From contig OY744531.1 of the NCBI GenBank assembly GCA_963556195.1, positions 101,278,123-101,342,122 on the forward strand: a stretch of 64,000 nucleotides of DNA, in the 5' to 3' direction. Source of the stretch: Sepiola atlantica. Its lineage: Eukaryota; Mollusca; Cephalopoda; Sepiida; Sepiolidae. Position numbers and translations under genes: made by a program. Under the pieces are notes generated by a model. The model had not been told where the DNA came from. It searched no databases and saw nothing but the letters and a program-made list of their open reading frames with translations. Below, one piece after another: positions 1 to 12,100 of this stretch (the first letter of the stretch is position 1; the number at the start of each line of letters is the position of its first letter).

Positions 1-252
1 TAAATTCACTTGTTTTTATAAAAAAATAATTGATGCCCTTTCTAAAAGTATCTCTTACTCTAAAAAGAAAACTATAAAAAAACTATAAAAAAAAGAAATC
101 TAAAGAAAAAAAAAAAAAAGAAAAAAAAAAAGATCTATATATTCTTTAGCTGAGATTCCAGTCCTATAAGTTTTCATCTTTGAATGATTGTTTTTGTTTT
201 AATTATCGACTCACTTTTTAGCAGATGGTGCAAATGGTCGAAGTTACTCATG

Positions 253-546
253 GATACTGCACCCCATAGACTGGTATTGTCTGGGCCTTCGGGCTTGATT
301 TATGCCTGTCTATGGGTCTGTCCTGTGCAGTTCTAGGAGGTCCACCCTCCCAGGCTTCGCCTCCCCTCTTTGGGAGGAGTAAGTTTATTGCTTACTGCCT
401 GAGGCGCCCCTACCGGGGAATGCCGACGGGGCTGCCCTGGCAATTTTTAAACCCCACTTTCACGACCCGACCTTGGGTCACATCTTACTTGTGGGAGTAA
501 GATAAAAACTGGCCTTGTGCCTAACTCCTGGAGAGGAGTAAATCAA
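253..546 (+). mobile_element. U2-headed SINE, copy 1 (5'-truncated, U2 part missing)
   Basis: Body of the family also seen at 3172-3511, 30975-31297 and 36549-36885: GGATACTGCACCCC, the CCCATAGAC...GTCTATGGG hairpin, CTCCCAGGCTTCGCC, GGCGCCCCTACCGGGG and the 3' end GGAGAGGAGTAAATCAA. The U2 head is cut off. TACTCATG at 245-252 and 547-554 may be the target-site duplication. It lacks the roughly 37-nt module (TGGCCAGAGTGCTCACC...) present in copies 3 and 4, as does copy 2, so at least two subfamilies exist. Confidence 0.8.
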
Positions 547-554
547 TACTCATG

Positions 555-1880
555 CTGCAACTATTTTGAAAGCTAAAAACAACCGAACTTAAAAGAATAA
601 ATATATAATTCTCCCCTCTATCCACTTCCCCCTTTTTCTTGACTGGAAGTGGGAGATAAGAAAAACTGTAGATAATATCGTTTGTTTATATGTGAGAGCA
701 TTTGAATGACATGGTTATTATTATTATTATGTAGGGCGTAAAGTAAGCCCCCCCCCCCCTTTTTTTTTTACTTTTTGTTTTGTTTCTTGGCTGGTGAACA
801 AAAAAAGAGTTTTTGGTTTGTTATTTGATCAGTTGTTGAAGGCCAAATGTGTTCATTGAATTCAGTTGAGACAACAAAAACAAACAAAAAACATTTTAAG
901 TCAATAAGATTACATTCACGTTGGACACATGTTTCTCTTTTTTCTTTTTACGCAGTATAAAAAAAAAAAATCCATGTAAGAATGGACTTTTTTTCAAACC
1001 AGGATATTTTGAAATAGGGGCCAAGCTAATTTCAATGTTATTACATACTTATATTTTTAAGCTGCAAATATTTTTGCTCAAAGTTTATATATATATATAT
1101 ATATTATATATACTAGCAAATATATGCTCCCTCCGGTCGCATATTTTTGCTAGGCTGCCGCGTCAGAAATTAACGCTAATGTGTAAACTGATGTAGCCTC
1201 AGTCATATTTCTTGGGTGGTTATATGTTGATATTCTTTATTTATGACCAAACATAGTTATAGATGTAAATAATGACAAAAGAAATTTCGACCAACCCTGA
1301 TTTTTGTATTAACCTTCTCCATAAATAGAAATATTTTTAATAATTTTTAAATCAATATTTATTTTAATTAAAAAATTTGATTCAGTAAAATCGTTAAAAT
1401 CAACAATTTAAAGAACTGAATACAGCAAACAGTATTTTTTGAATCGGACTGACTTTGACGATGATCCAAACACTAACCCTAACACCCACTTTAACTCTGA
1501 CCCTAACCCTAACGATGGAGTCAAAGTTAGCGCGGGTCCTAAAGTGTAAAAGCACCAAAAAATCGAATATACTAAACATGGTTACTTATGTAAATGGTCT
1601 CGGAAAGAAAGTTTACCTAATTAAATTTGTTAGAATGTGTGTGTGTTTGTGTGTGTGTGTGGGTGTGTGTGTGTCTTAGTAGTAATTTTTAAATCGATTT
1701 TTATGTAAATTAAACAATTTGATTCAATAAAATTGTTAAAATCAACAATCAACACAAAACTAAATACAGCAAACAGTATTTTTCGAATCAGAAGAAAAGT
1801 GTTTATAAAATGAAACAATGTAAAAAATCCGTACTCTTTTATGTGTGTGTGCGCGTGCGCGCGTGTGTGTGTGTTTTAAT
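555..1880. other. Non-coding stretch without recognised genes
   Basis: AT-rich with homopolymers, an (AT)n tract near 1090, GTG-rich microsatellites (1636-1676, 1841-1874) and CCCTAAC-like triplets at 1470-1515. Nothing else identified. Confidence 0.7.
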
Positions 1881-1884
1881 TAAC

Positions 1885-2515
1885 TTTTTTAATTAAACAA
1901 TATGTTTCTAAAATCAGTTATAATATTTTTGTTGTTGACAGAAAATAAATAAAATCACATCTTTTATTTGGAATAATAACAGTTTGTGAATTAAAGCTTA
2001 ACAGCGTAAGTTAAAGTAACACGATAAATGCCAGCGTTTGTTTACAAATTACGCGCTTGTATTGCGTCCAAACTGAATTGACGGAGGGAGATTGTTTCAA
2101 TGGATTTACGTTCCGCACGCTGTTTAATCAATTGGACGTAGATAAAATAACTACGTAACTGATTAATTTTTAAATCAATTATTATTTTAAACAATTTGAT
2201 TGTTTCTAAAATCAGTTATATTATTTTTGTTGTTGACAGAAAATAAATAAAATCACATCTTTTATTTTAATAAATAAAACATGGAATAATAACAGTTTGT
2301 GAATTAAAGCTTAACAGCGTAAGTTAAAGTAACACGATAAATGCCAGCGTTTGTTTACAAATTACGCGCTTGTATTGCGTCCAAACTGAATTGACGGAGG
2401 GAGAGTGTTTCAATGGATTTACGTTCCGCACGCTGTTTAATCAATTGGACGTAGATAAAATAACTACGTAACTGATTAATTTTTAAATCAATTATTATTT
2501 TAATTAAACAATTTG
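1885..2515. repeat. Tandem duplication of about 300 bp
   Basis: Both copies contain TGTTGACAGAAAATAAATAA, GCTTAACAGCGTAAGTTAAA, ATTACGCGCTTGTATTGCG and CGTTCCGCACGCTGTTTAAT, nearly identical. A looser pair of the adjoining sequence (TTAAATCAAT..., ACAGCAAACAGTATTTTT) lies at 1350-1445 and 1683-1792. Confidence 0.88.
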
Positions 2516-2860
2516 ATTCATTAATCATAATTTATAAGTAAGATTAGTAGCGAGCAAAATTACGTAAATACATGATTAAATCTTAATGAAACCATCCTGA
2601 GTGTATATTTGAGAATACTAATTTATTAGAAGTTCAAAAGCAATTGCTTATGTAAATTGAGAAATGCCCATAGTGTTTATGCCGGTTTTTTTCATAGTAT
2701 ATAATGAAGCTAGGGGATTTAATAAACAGGTATACAACTTTGATGGAGTTTCGGCTTCAGACAGACAGACAGATACATAAACTCCATTATTAATAGATAT
2801 TAAAAAAAAATTTTTTTTTTTTACCCGAACCTTGCTATAATTGAATTATATATACACATT

Positions 2861-3171
2861 GTGTTTCAACAAAATCCGACACTTGACAAAACGAAAACGA
2901 AATGGGGAATAAAAACAAGTTGTATATGCAGAGACCGGACAGTTTATTCAGAAACAGTTACATACATTATTTTTTCCGATGTAACTGGCGGCGGCAGAGA
3001 CGACCATCTCAAGGCCGGCACAAAATGTGTCACACATTTTGGTGACCATGTCCTTGTCTATAGCGGTGAACACCTCCTCGATCACGTCCCAGAATAGATA
3101 GTGAAGGGGGTTGCAGTCGAGTGAGGAGGGTGGGCACAAGTCTGGCGACCAGTGGTAGGAACATTGTTGCG
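2861..3171 (-). pseudogene. Mariner-like transposase relic, C-terminal part
   Basis: Minus strand encodes CPPSSLDCNPLHYLFWDVIE, matching the PPSSPDLNPLDYFVW catalytic motif of mariner transposases, then a decayed C-terminus. The N-terminal continuation is at 3512-3640, beyond the inserted U2-headed SINE. Frame is broken; inactive. Confidence 0.75.
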
Positions 3172-3511
3172 TATTGATTTACTCCTCCAGGAGTTAGGCA
3201 CAAGGCCAGTTTTTATCTTACTCCCACAAGTAAGATGTGACCCAAGGTCGGGTCGGGAAAGTGGGGTTTAAAAATTGCCTGGGCAGCCCCGTCGGCATTC
3301 CCCGGTAGGGGCGCCTCAGACAGTAAGCAATAAACTTACTCCTCCCCAAAGAGGGGAGGCGAAGCCTGGGAGGGTGCACCTCCTAGAACTGCACAGGACA
3401 GACCCGTAGACCAGCGTAAATCAAGCCCCGAAGGCCAAGACAATACCAGTCTATGGGGTGCAGTATCCATCGGAACAGATACTACACTTTGATCTTAGCC
3501 AAAAGGCCAAG
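3172..3511 (-). mobile_element. U2-headed SINE, copy 2, inserted in a mariner transposase relic
   Basis: On the minus strand it starts at the U2 snRNA 5' region (CTTGGCCTTTTGGCTAAG, then GATCAAAGTGTAG and TAGTATCTGTTC), passes into the shared body at CGATGGATACTGC and ends GGAGGAGTAAATCAATA. The long body hairpin CCCATAGAC...GTCTACGGG is present with one change. Flanking DNA on both sides is mariner-like transposase on the same strand, so the SINE is nested and younger. Confidence 0.85.
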
Positions 3512-3640
3512 TAGGTTTCACCCATAGTAGCCATGCTTGGTTTGTCTTAGTTGTGTGCAGGAACGGAGTCCTTCTTGTAGTGGTGGCCAGCGGTGATCTT
3601 GTCCCTCCAGGCCTAACCACTCTCCTCAGCTTCTCATGGT
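3512..3640 (-). pseudogene. Mariner-like transposase relic, continuation upstream of the SINE
   Basis: Minus strand contains DSVPAHN followed by a stop and remnants of the KTQ..WL segment, which normally comes just before PPSSPD in mariner transposases. This and 2861-3171 are one element split by the SINE. Confidence 0.6.
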
Positions 3641-3649
3641 ACTTTGTTC

Positions 3650-4340
3650 ACTTTTTTTTTTTTTTTCAAGGGTTGGATTTTGCTGCAACAGTGTGTGTGT
3701 TATTGATTGATTTATTTATATATACTATCAAATTATGTTTATGTACCTTTCAGTATTTACTTAAGCTGTGGTCAATACATAAATAAAGCTAAGTAGTAGT
3801 ATGAAAATATACTTATGGCAAGCAAGCTACACAGATCTGGTTTAAATATCGTAAGTTTGGAGTTTTAGCCATCACAAAGCAGGTCGGTCTCTAAATGGGA
3901 GTGGGAGCTAAGTGGGATGTCAAAAATAAAATAGATCGGGGTTGGAAATGGATGGTGTTCTCAAAGATAAACATTTCAGGGATGTAATTGTTTATGCAAT
4001 TGTTGCATCATCCTGTTATTGTTGAAACATTTTAGAAATATCTTATGATCAAAATGATGATACGGAATATGCCCAAATAAGGAAATTGAACCCTGAAACT
4101 CGAGAATTGAGTTTTGGGTTTTTTTTTTTTTTCATTGCATACAATTAAATGCTTATTTTAACAAGTACTCAATCACTCTCAGACTATAATTTTTTGCAGA
4201 GTTATGGTCAAAACAGTGATATTACTGAATAAGTCCAAATAACAGAATTTGGTTCCAGACCCCTAAAAAGTTTTGAACAAAAAAAATATCTGTATTATGT
4301 AATAAGCACTTAACCACTCCCAGGCAATAATTTGTAGGTG
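3650..4340. other. Non-coding stretch, nothing recognised
   Basis: AT-rich sequence with T-runs. No splice-framed coding segment or element ends seen. The same holds for 4705-5205 and 5645-6116, the latter ending in the polypyrimidine tract before exon 1. Confidence 0.6.
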
Positions 4341-4344
4341 AGAT

Positions 4345-4700
4345 ATTGAATTTGTTTTTAGTCCCCCGATTTTATAAATCGGGGGGGACTTATGTTTTGA
4401 GGCATGTCCGTCCGTCCGGATTTTTCTCCGCAACCAAGGCCCCGAAATGGCAAAAAATGACATTTTTTGCCCCATAGCTTTTCATCCATCTATTCAATTT
4501 CTCTGAAACTTGGCCAAAATGTAGAGGCAATTGTTCTGGATATAGAATGAGCATCCTTGACCTCAGAAAAATTCTGGTTCGCGCCCCCAGGGGGTCAAAA
4601 TTGCCCAAATTTATTGTATTTTACACTCGCCACATCGAGTTGCGTACAGAGGGCGACCACGCACGCGCGGCTTGTTACTATAGGTTATGGACACATTCTG
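4345..4700. repeat. Dispersed repeat with a CCCCCGAT/ATCGGGGG hairpin
   Basis: TCCCCCGATTTTATAAATCG with GGGGGG is a hairpin, followed by GGCATGTCCGTCCGTCCGG and a moderately GC-rich body ending near GCGACCACGCACGCGCGG. Looks like an interspersed element; family not named. ORFs here are not supported. Confidence 0.5.
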
Positions 4701-5211
4701 CGATTGTTTTATTATAGGACTTTTTGTTGTATCAAGTATCATGTTTTTATACTCGTCTCTTTTAACAATTGTACTTTGTTGGGTTAGCAATCAGTTGTTC
4801 CATCAAGTCTAAAGAGATTTTATAAAAGGAAGGAAGTTGAGGAACTCGTAGGTAAGTTGGTTGCCATCTCTATTGTAATCAGATGGAGCGAAAGTAGGTG
4901 AAGGAGGGGGTGTGGAGGAAAATAAAGATGTTTGTCCGCTCCCTTCATTTACTGATTCTTTCTTTCTACTGCATTATTTTTGTTCTTTTTCTCAGACTAG
5001 TATGTAATTGGCAGCTTAAATTGCGAGAAGCGATGATATATTTCTATGGATTTATCGTAGATTGTTTCGGTTCACAAATTTCAGAAAGCTTGGTTTTTTT
5101 TTATGTAAGTGCGACGTTATTTCTGAAAATTGATTTGTATAAAGAATTTGAGAACCTGATTAGAGTAAGAAAGAACACTTTTTTTTTTTTTAAGCTAACA
5201 GACTAATAGAT

Positions 5212-5358
5212 TGCTCACACGTACATGCATGTGCGCACGTGCCGACAGATGTTGATCGCACGTACATGCATGTGCACACACATGTTGATCGCACACGTGC
5301 CAACAGATGTTGATCGCACACGTGCCAACAGATGTTGATCGGACACGTGTCAATAGAT
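5212..5358. repeat. Short tandem repeat of GTTGATCGCACACGTGCCAA type
   Basis: Repeated GTTGATCGCACACGTGCCAA + CAGAT and CACGTACATGCATGTGC, about 5 imperfect units. Confidence 0.85.
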
Positions 5359-5394
5359 GATGTATTAATTTGATATGGTACAATTATGTAGCTT

Positions 5395-5640
5395 TATTAC
5401 CTCCACCAACGAGGTTATGTATTCGGTCGATGTTTGTTTGTGTACAGCTTAGCGTCTGCATCGCTTGACCAACGGTCACCAAACTTGGTCAGAATATAAC
5501 TCATGGTCTAACTTAGAACTGATTTTATTTTGGAATATCTAGGTCACGGTCACGGAAAAGGTAAGTCACACTTTTGGCGATAACTTCATCGTGGAGACTT
5601 GCTATTATATTAGCTTATATTAAAGTTACATCGTGTTACA
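5395..5640. repeat. Dispersed repeat (ACCTCCACCAACGAGGTTATG type)
   Basis: ATTACCTCCACCAACGAGGT, TCGGTCGATGTTTGTTTGTG, CAAACTTGGTCAGAATATA and CTAGGTCACGGTCACGG. I recall this type as common in aquatic invertebrate genomes, but cannot give it a class. Confidence 0.5.
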
Positions 5641-6116
5641 TATGGGTGGGGCTAAATTCTATGGTTAACTATGGAGGTCCCTATTAACATTTTGGGATTC
5701 TTATGCGAAGGATCTGTTTTATGGTAAACTACCTATTTTCTGTTTACTATATATTAAGAAAACCGTGATACATGCCTGATATCTTCCGCTCTATAATAAA
5801 GACGTGTATTTATTTGTATGTTAATAAATGTTCTTCACTTGAGTAAAAAAAAAAGAAAGCAAATAGCAAGTCAGGCATCCTCCCGCCATCTGAAATGAAT
5901 TTGGAAAGAAATCCTTCACTTTATTTAGATGTTTTTTTTTCCCCCCTTCTTTCTATACTTTGGTGTTTTCTTATTTCTTTTAACTTCACCAGTTGAGATG
6001 TTACTTTATGTGAATATTAGTGTGAACATTGGCGAAGCATTTTATTTATTTATTTATAATGGAAGGTGTACACTTGTATATGTGTAAATAACTTATATAT
6101 TTTATTTCTTATTCAG

Positions 6117-6190
6117 GTTTGGCAAATCCCAATTGTACTCTTGGACATCTAATGAAAGCCCTTTTCAACAATGAAACCTTTATGAATAAG
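6117..6190 (+). CDS. DCAF1: DCAF1 exon 1 of window
   Basis: Acceptor TTATTCAG, donor AAG|GTAAGT. The exon opens with two bases of a split codon, then reads [16 protein letters not shown] and NNETFMNK. It matches the vertebrate ADPECMLGHLLRILF block in the N-terminal helical region. Ends in phase 0. The preceding exon (needing one leftover base) was not found in 1-6116 and is probably further upstream. Confidence 0.93.
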
Positions 6191-9100
6191 GTAAGTTTCC
6201 AAATTTTTATCCAAATATTTTTATTTTGGGTAAATTCGAAAAAAGAATTAATATCTAGATAAGTGTCTTCTCATCTGTAATTATCACAACGATGAAACGG
6301 CTGACAATGATGTAGGTGTAGAGCTTACTGGAATAGTAACAACCTATAAGCAATCAACAACATCACCAACGGTTCAACGTTTAAGAAACAATCGGTTATG
6401 TCTCTGTGTTAATATTATCATAAATGAAAAATTTGTAGAATTTGTTATATTCCGACTACTGTTCTCATCTTGGGTGTTTTTATCACGTTTCGGCCGATGT
6501 AACCTCCGACCTTCTTCAGGTGAACTTTGTCGAACTCGAATCTGGATGGAATTTCGAACGGACCTTTTATTAAATCCACGTGGGTAGCATGCTCTCGTTC
6601 CATCTGCCATGACTGGGAAGAAATCTTCAGTAATTCACAATTCTTTGTATCGCCCGCACTAAGGATTGAACTTTCAACCTTCAGATGACTGTCATTTAGA
6701 ACTGAATTTTACTTAGTATTATATCCACTGCGCCTAGAGTCCTTGCTTGATGGGAACAGTAATCCGAATATACCAAATTGTACAAATTATCAACTCTTAT
6801 CTAAAAAAAATTCCGAAACAAAAAATAAAGAAGTTCAACTTCTGCGTAAACTTATCCACGTTAAATCTTTGATATTCCCATATTATCAGTTTCCTTTGGT
6901 TCTATCTGCAATAACATAAGTTTGCCCATGCACTGCAGGTTGGCTTCCCTTGATTCTATCTGTTAGTGGTACCATACCATGTAGATATGATCGCCAGATA
7001 TACCCAATTTATGTATTTTGCAGTGGAAAAACTCAAACTCTTAAGTCCTTCGAGAGATTCAACGAGCTGACAGATTGGTTAATAGTTTCGTCAACTCTCG
7101 GGCGCTTCCGTAACCTGCCCGAACGTTGACAATGCAAAGTCACGGAACCATGGTGTGTCATCTATAAGAGTACCAAATTTTTATTTTTTAATTTCTATAA
7201 TTTTCAAATTTAATTGGTTCAATTTAATTTATTGAATGAACGAATGTCTTTTTTTTTTTTTTTTTTTTTTTTCTAATTTCAGTCACTAATTTGATCTCGG
7301 ACTCAAAATTAATGAATATCACAGTTAATTTTTTTTTTACCATAACTTTCGTGATGTCATACTAAATCAGAATATGTAATGTTTGTAAGTGTATCTTAGG
7401 TAGTTGCTGAGTTTTAGACTGATAGAGACAACTTTAATATAAGACAAGCTATATTGTAGACACCAGCATCCTTTTTATTACCTCTTCCCAATATATTTTG
7501 ATGGTTTAACCTGATGTTTTTAAAAAAATTTAATTTTTAATTTAATTTAATTTTTTGTTTAAAGTTAATTGGTACTTATATCAACGAAGGAGGCTGGGAA
7601 AAAAGAGATGTCCATACAGCTGCATGTCGTCTTTTGCTTGACATCATCAATGGCTTAGAAACCTCTGACGTTTTCCAGGGAACAGTAAGTATATTTCATT
7701 CTACTTAGTTGTACACAAAATTCTTTGATAAAAGACACAATTCCATTTCATTCAGAAATTGAGACAAATATAAGTATGATTTTTATTTATGTTCTTTTTT
7801 AAAGGAAGGTCTTGTTAACCGACTGTTTCAATGGGCTAGTACAGATGAAGACCCCTTATGTTATTATGCAGCTGGCTTGTTGGCACTTGCTATGGAGCTT
7901 CAAGACGTTGCCTCAAACTTTAAGGACAAAAACGCTGTTTTGGTAAGAAATTATGTATTGTTTACTAAAATTATGTAGTGTTTACTAAAATTATGTAGTG
8001 TTTACTAAAATTATGTAGTGTTTACTAAAATTATGTAGTGTTTACTAAAATTATGTAGTGTTTACTAAAATTATGTATTGTTTACTAAAATTATGTCAGC
8101 CGGATTTTGGAGTTTAGACTTAAATGGCATCGGATCTGACATCGATGTTTCCTTCTATCAAGCGACTTTGTCTTTTTCCTTTCATGTTATTTACAATACC
8201 AATGTTTTTTTTTTTTTGCTTCAGTTTGTTTAAAAAAAAAAAAAATATTCCTAAGAAATTTTTTACTATGGTGTCTATTTCAGATAATGACTCAAATAAT
8301 GCAAGGGAGATAACTAATGTCTCAAATAATGCATGAAGAATAACAAATATTTTAACCCGCAAAGATTTATCTCCTCTAAATTCTATTAAAATAATAAAGC
8401 ATGAAAACAATCCGAGGCAATGCTGAGTAACTACAGCTTTTTGTTAAGATGTTTCTTATTGGTCGCTTTCGTCGTAAGTATCACCATTTGCAGCAGCGGG
8501 TTTATTTGAATAAAGCTTGACAGATATTTGCTAGAGGATCGTCTGCTGTTATAGATATTATTTTAATAGGGTAACTTAGATAAAAAGGTATGATGTTGGA
8601 AAAACGAAACTGGTTATAACTCGAAGTTAGGACCACTGATGAGGCAATCCTACACACCCTTAAGTATTGTCACAAGTTTCTCAAGGTTAAAGTATTTTAA
8701 TGTTTGTACGTGTGTGTAAAACTTCAGGATGGAGATTTAGTGACTTAAAAAAGAAATTTAATACACAATTATTTAATAATAAATATTTAATTATCAACGT
8801 ATGTATATATTTCAACCTAATGAAATCATCAGTATGGAAGATAAATGTTTAGCAGGTCGCACGATTTGAACCTCGGACATGAATAACCTTTGACGCGTTC
8901 TCCTGCGTTCTAACCAAATGGCTTATTCAGCAAGCTGAAAAATAAATACTATTTATGTCATGTAGCGGACAATATAGGCAGCCGTCTAAACGGTGTTCAA
9001 CACGTCACGTGGACAGGAAGTTCACATTTTAGTTTAAACAGCTTATTTTATTTTCTCTTAAAGAGCCCATCCAAAAGAGGGCTATAAATAATTATTTAAT

Positions 9101-12100
9101 AAATATTTAATTATAGGTTTCATCCTGATGGAATCATCAGTGTAAAAAAAAAAAAAAAAAAAAAGTCATGATTTTCGTTACTAATGGAGATTTGGTATAT
9201 GTCTGTCTGAAACTATATTACTACTTCTATTAATGTATTATCTTTTTAATGCTCAATACGGGACGGTGGTAGTGTATAATCTGTTTTGTTGTGATGAGAC
9301 CATCCTCCCAAGCATCACCCCCTCTTTTGGGGAGATAAGTAGTAATATATCTTTGATCGCATATTTTTGCTAGTTAAAATAATAAATTTATTTAGGATTT
9401 AAAGTTTTAACTCTAAAGTTGGTTAATATTGGCTTTGTATAAATTTTTTTTAAGCTAGTGTGAAACTTAACGTTTAAAGTCAACATATCGACAAATAAAT
9501 ATACTTAGATTTATTGTTTTAGTTCTCGCTTCAATATTTTAGAAACTAGCTGTACCTACCTGTCGTTGCCTGGGATGGAGTGAAGTCACTTTGGTTTTTA
9601 ATTTTTATTTGTTTGCACATTTCTTAAACTTCTACAGACAACTAGGTCATTTTTAAAAAAATTTTTTTTAATGGAAATTGCTCCAGACAAGGCATGAAGC
9701 CACTTGATGTAAGGAGCTAAAAAAAAAAAATACTACTTCAAGGTCAAAAAACTAACCAATGATAAGCTTTAGATGGATAAATTCCGACCCAGAAAACAGC
9801 AATTCTTCCCCCTTTGTCAGAAACATCGCTTATGGAATGTGAGGACTAAAGGACAAAATAAGGGAAGCGAGAGTTAAGAGGTTGCCGAAAGTAAAACCCA
9901 AGGTCCACTTTCTACTCTCCTTAATCTTCAAAATCAATTTAAACAGATTCCTATCAATAATCGTCCTGACAATCATTCCATCGCATTAAACGTTACCCTC
10001 GAGTGGCATCTGGTCTTGATAAGTGGCAACCATTTAGTAAAAAAAAAAAAAAAAGCTGTAGACAACTCCTGATTTAAAAATTTTTTTTTTTTTAACAAAG
10101 TTCACCCCAAACAAGGCGAGTCGCCACTGTAGACGTAAGGGGCTACTGAGAAAAGAAAAGAGGGATCTGCGCAGCGAGATGTCTGTTTACATTAGTTTTA
10201 AACTTCTGCATGTCTGTTCTGTCGGGGAAACAGGAGGCAGGGAGAGAGTTCCAGAGGCCAGCAGTACAAGGAAAGAAGTAATTTGAGTAGAAGGCTCTCC
10301 GACATCTGGGGACCTCCACAGTGAATGAATGAGATTTAGTTGATTGTCGAGTTAGTCTAGGGAATTTACGTCGAGGGGGCACCAGAGTAGCCAATTCATC
10401 GGAGCATAATCCATCGAAGTATTTGTAAAACAAGCACAAGAATGCCACATTGCGGCGATGGGACAGAGGCTGAAGCTTGGTTGACAGTGAGGGTCCAATT
10501 AGGTTGGCGATTCTTTTTTGGACCTTGTCAAGAAGGGAGAGACTAGTAGATGAAGCACCAGCCCAGATGTGGCAACAATACTCCATGCATGGGCGGATGG
10601 TGGCTTTGTAAAGATACAGGATAATGTCAGGTGTGAGGAGTTTACTAGCACAGTAAAGGGAGCCAACCTTCTTTGCGGCAGCCTTGGCATTGTCTTCAAT
10701 GTATTTGTTCCAATTCATGTTACCTGTGAAGGTTAGGCTTTAATTAAAAATAGGAAAATGATTTATGACAGTCTTGGCAATGTCTTCAATGTATTTGTTC
10801 CAATTCACGTTACCTGTGAAGGTTAGGCTTTAATTAAAAATAGGAAAATGATTTATGACAGTCTTCTAGGGGTTGAAGGTTCAATCTTTACTACAGGAGA
10901 TAATAACTAATAATTTATATGAATTAAATCAACGGTTCAATTGTTTTGAAGTTCTGTGCAGCTTCCCAACTTCGACAAGATAACGTGAAGAAGGTCAGAG
11001 GTTACATCGGGCTGAAACGTGAATATAACAACCAGAACAGTAGTTTGCCTAATACAAATGAAAATTGTTACGGTGGCGATGTGGAAGGGGAATCAAGAAA
11101 AGCTTCTTCTGTAGACTTGTGTAGAGATGCTTAATTGCACTTTGTTTTATTCTCTTGAAATTGACAACTCACAAGTTTTTATTAATATACTAGCTGGCGT
11201 CGCTATCGCTTCGCAAAGCGCGCTACTTGAAATACCTCAAATATTAATTTAAAATAGTAATCGTTTAACTCGTAACTTTGTATGTACAAAATCTTTCCTT
11301 TTATTAATATAGATAAACTTTTAACATTTTTGTAATTTCGATACAAATTCAATTAGGTGATATATTAAGAAGGCTGGGGGCAATGCAGAGTACCGGATTG
11401 ATGAGAAGCTGGAAAGAACAAAAATAATGAATTGAAGGGGAGGTGGGGGGGGGGGTCTTACTATTTATTTTTCTTTACAATCTTACATAACAGCAAGTGT
11501 TGTGTTGGCTGTGTGTGTTGTCTGGGTGATGATTAAGAATCATTTAATATTTCGGAAAAAATCTTCCCTTGTCAAAAATAGACACTAAAGGAAAAGTCCG
11601 TCTGTGGAGAATTCACCAAAATGGATGCCAGAGAGTAGGGTTGGAACAAACCAGTTTCACAGAAAGTAATAAATTTAAAATTTCCTAAAATTATGTGTTT
11701 TTTATACAAATTCATTTATTTTTTAAATGTGACCATAAAGTAAGGAAAAGAAGAAATCAATTTGCTTTTTCACTTGCAATTTAGAAATAAGTCACAACTT
11801 GTTGAAAATCAAAACGGTCCCTCGAAAGAAACGAACATTTGAACACAAAGGCACAGGAAATAAAATATTGCGAAACAGCTATTTGTTATGTAAAAATCAA
11901 AAAGAATGATTGAATTAAAGAAAACAATAACAAATAATAGTTAATTAATAAAATGTCCTTTATCAAAACAGATATGCTAATTTGTTAACCCTGTGATGAT
12001 TAATATCGTGTATACATAAGTAGTATATAAAAATTATGGTGTAAAGTTGAATTTGAAATAGGGCGTTTTGACTTGTACCGTTCATGCGAGAAATGGTCCC

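Noticed and set aside
1470..1515. Telomere-like CCCTAAC triplets
   Set aside because: Only a few interrupted units; too short and irregular to call an interstitial telomere.
4898..5206. 102-codon hydrophobic ORF
   Set aside because: No homology recognised, AT-rich intron or upstream DNA, poly(T)-coded Phe run at its end; likely chance.
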